Shown: positions 5,832-7,371 of the stretch, piece by piece
Layout: each line of letters begins with the position of its first letter
How positions within the stretch are numbered: position 1 is the first letter of the stretch
From: Porphyromonas sp.
GTDB lineage: Bacteria > Bacteroidota > Bacteroidia > Bacteroidales > Porphyromonadaceae
Length of the DNA stretch: 7,371 bases
Assembly (NCBI GenBank): GCA_003640335.1
Contig: RBKG01000012.1
Span: 1 to 7,371, forward strand
Direction of reading: 5' to 3'
Notes under the pieces: model-generated
The model's input: only the letters and a program-made list of their open reading frames with translations
Told to the model about the DNA's origin: nothing
The model's database searches: none
Made by a program: the position numbers and the translations under genes

Positions 5832-7364
5832 ATGGGAAAGATAGGGAAGAGAGTGCATAAGTGGTTGGGTATACCTCTCTGTTTTTTGCTCTTTATGTCG
5901 GCTCTCTCTGGCATTCTCTTGAACCATAGAGACCTCTTACTCCAAGTAAATATTCCTCGATGGCTGTTACCTAAGTCTTATGAGGTAGAAAACTGGAATA
6001 ATGCTGCACTCCGAGGTATACATACCGAGGGGGAGCGGCATTATCTGTATGGTATTTCTGGTATTTGGCGTACGGACGATAGTACCTACCGAAAAGCCCC
6101 TTCCGATTATAATCAAGGGCTAGATACAGGTAATGAGTATAGGCGCATTGTATCCATGGCTTCCGATAGCTTGGGGCGAGTGTGGGCAATGAGTCAATTT
6201 GCTCTTTATCGTGAGAAAAGTAATCGGCAAGGTTGGGAACAAATAGCTTTGCCTTTAGGCTTGCGTGAACGTCTGAGTGATTTCCAAGTGCGGGGAGATA
6301 GTTTAGTCTTGCTGAGTCGTTCACATATCTATACTCGTTTACTAGATTCTAAAGACTGGCATAAGTATGAGCTCCCTCGTGCTCAAAATCATGTAGAGGG
6401 CATGCTTCTCTTTCAGCTAGTATGGATGTTGCATAGTGGAGAGTACTTTGGATTAGCAGGGCGAATTGTTGTAGATTGTATTGGTCTAATTGTAATCTTA
6501 TTATCATTTACAGGTATTATATACAGCTGCACTAATTACAGACTTAGATCAAAGTCTTTTCCTCTTAACGCAGATAAGCGTAAGTCTTGGAGTAAGGTCT
6601 TGAGCAAGCATATTAGCTTACATAACGCTTGGGGTAAGCGTTTCTTCTTCTTGCTACTTTTTATCTCGGTAACGGGTTGGATGCTTCGCCCTCCTCTCAT
6701 GTTAGGTTTGGTTTATCATCGTTTGGTGCCGTGGCGCATTAGTCATCTGTATAGCGAGAACCCTTGGCATGACAGGCTTAGAATCTTGCGCTATGATGAA
6801 AAGAATAAGTGCTGGCTGATGCATACCTCTGTTGGCTTTTACACCTTATCTACATGGTCTGATACTCCTAAGCGATGGAAGGCACAACCTCCTGTAAGCC
6901 CTATGGGAATCAATGTCATGGGACAACGGCAAGATGGAGAGTGGCTTGTGGGTTCGTTCTCAGGCTTATTCTCTGTACGAGGAGCGGAAGTGAGGGATTA
7001 CTTTACAGGTGAAGTTAAGACGGGAAGCCTAGGTGCTCCTTTTGGTGCAATCGCAATTTCTGGTGGTCGTGTAGGTCAAGATAAGCATGATGATAAGCTA
7101 TTTAGCTATCGTGATGGTGCTATCTCGTACGATAAAAAGCAGGCTGGAGGCTGGCGTAAAACAAGTTTCTGTCCTTTGCCCTCAGAGATAAATAAACAAC
7201 CTTTTTCCTTATGGCAGTGGGCTCTGGAAGTGCATACGGGACGCATATATAGTACGCTCATAGGTGGAATTGGCGTGATGCTCTTTATCTTCTTATTGGG
7301 TTTGAGTACTGTGTTAGTCTTGATTACTGGTTATAGACGTCTAAGTCGAACGAAAAGTAAGTGA
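5832..7364 (+). CDS. PepSY-associated TM family membrane protein, candidate ferric reductase
   Basis: A 510-residue inner-membrane protein with four predicted helices (about 13-30, 208-232, 271-289, 476-500) and two large, presumably periplasmic domains (about 35-195 and 300-465). Helix-edge motifs match the PepSY-associated TM family: VHKWLG (His9) with a following SGILL; LHSGEYFG (His201) with SFTGIIY; LHNAWGK (His264) with SVTGWML; and VHTGRIY (His468) with VLITGYRR. The pattern is a two-fold internal repeat of helix, soluble domain, helix. I see no obvious PepSY domain; the soluble parts instead contain blade-like stretches (SDSLGRVWAMSQFALY; DGEWLVGSFSGLFSVRG). The family includes the heme-containing siderophore reductase FoxB, so with feoAB upstream a role in reducing Fe3+ to Fe2+ is inferred. 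The ATG directly abuts the TAA of the Cys-rich gene, suggesting translational coupling. The stop falls 7 nt before the window end, so no terminator can be seen. Confidence 0.75.
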   Translation: MGKIGKRVHKWLGIPLCFLLFMSALSGILLNHRDLLLQVNIPRWLLPKSYEVENWNNAALRGIHTEGERHYLYGISGIWRTDDSTYRKAPSDYNQGLDTGNEYRRIVSMASDSLGRVWAMSQFALYREKSNRQGWEQIALPLGLRERLSDFQVRGDSLVLLSRSHIYTRLLDSKDWHKYELPRAQNHVEGMLLFQLVWMLHSGEYFGLAGRIVVDCIGLIVILLSFTGIIYSCTNYRLRSKSFPLNADKRKSWSKVLSKHISLHNAWGKRFFFLLLFISVTGWMLRPPLMLGLVYHRLVPWRISHLYSENPWHDRLRILRYDEKNKCWLMHTSVGFYTLSTWSDTPKRWKAQPPVSPMGINVMGQRQDGEWLVGSFSGLFSVRGAEVRDYFTGEVKTGSLGAPFGAIAISGGRVGQDKHDDKLFSYRDGAISYDKKQAGGWRKTSFCPLPSEINKQPFSLWQWALEVHTGRIYSTLIGGIGVMLFIFLLGLSTVLVLITGYRRLSRTKSK

Positions 7365-7371
7365 GACCATT

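Noticed and set aside
5971..6324. 117-codon open frame on the minus strand inside the membrane protein gene
   Set aside because: No recognisable domain, no start-site signals, and it lies wholly opposite a well-supported coding frame.

Overview
The window looks like chromosome of an anaerobic Bacteroidota species. I lean towards Porphyromonas or a close relative, with moderate confidence. Evidence: a Rho factor with a long, low-complexity, acidic N-terminal region ahead of its RNA-binding domain; a single-chain FeoA-FeoB iron transporter followed by a tiny Cys-rich membrane protein; no clear Shine-Dalgarno sequences before most starts; and a good match to the Bacteroidota promoter (TTTG, 19 nt, TAnnTTTG) in the only sizeable intergenic gap. 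All six genes are on the + strand. I see no rRNA, tRNA, CRISPR array, insertion sequence or phage gene.

Layout. Bases 1-1506 hold the 3' part of rho, whose reading frame is open through base 1. A 199-nt gap follows. It contains a very strong intrinsic terminator (20-bp stem, 4-nt loop, T-tract), a candidate promoter whose upstream element overlaps the end of that terminator, and a short perfect dyad just before the next gene. From 1706 to 7364 five genes are packed with gaps of 24, 8, 11 and 0 nt: 6-phosphogluconolactonase (pgl), a beta-class carbonic anhydrase, the FeoA-FeoB fusion, a 46-residue FeoB-associated Cys-rich membrane protein, and a 510-residue four-helix membrane protein related to the PepSY-associated TM family. 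This spacing suggests one operon, possibly with an extra internal promoter at the pgl stop codon.

How the genes may work together. The last three genes form a plausible ferrous-iron uptake module: FeoAB imports Fe2+ across the inner membrane, the Cys-rich mini-protein is a predicted FeoB accessory, and the PepSY-TM-like protein may be a heme-binding ferric or siderophore reductase that supplies Fe2+ on the periplasmic side. That last role is inference from family resemblance, four regularly placed His residues and gene position. Why pgl and a carbonic anhydrase share the transcription unit is not evident from sequence. Pgl could aid NADPH supply and the anhydrase could serve CO2/bicarbonate balance, or they may simply be co-transcribed housekeeping genes.

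The most interesting leads are the internally duplicated membrane protein with beta-propeller-like periplasmic segments as a possible Feo-linked reductase, the short repeated motif in the disordered part of Rho, and the compact terminator/promoter overlap between rho and the operon.
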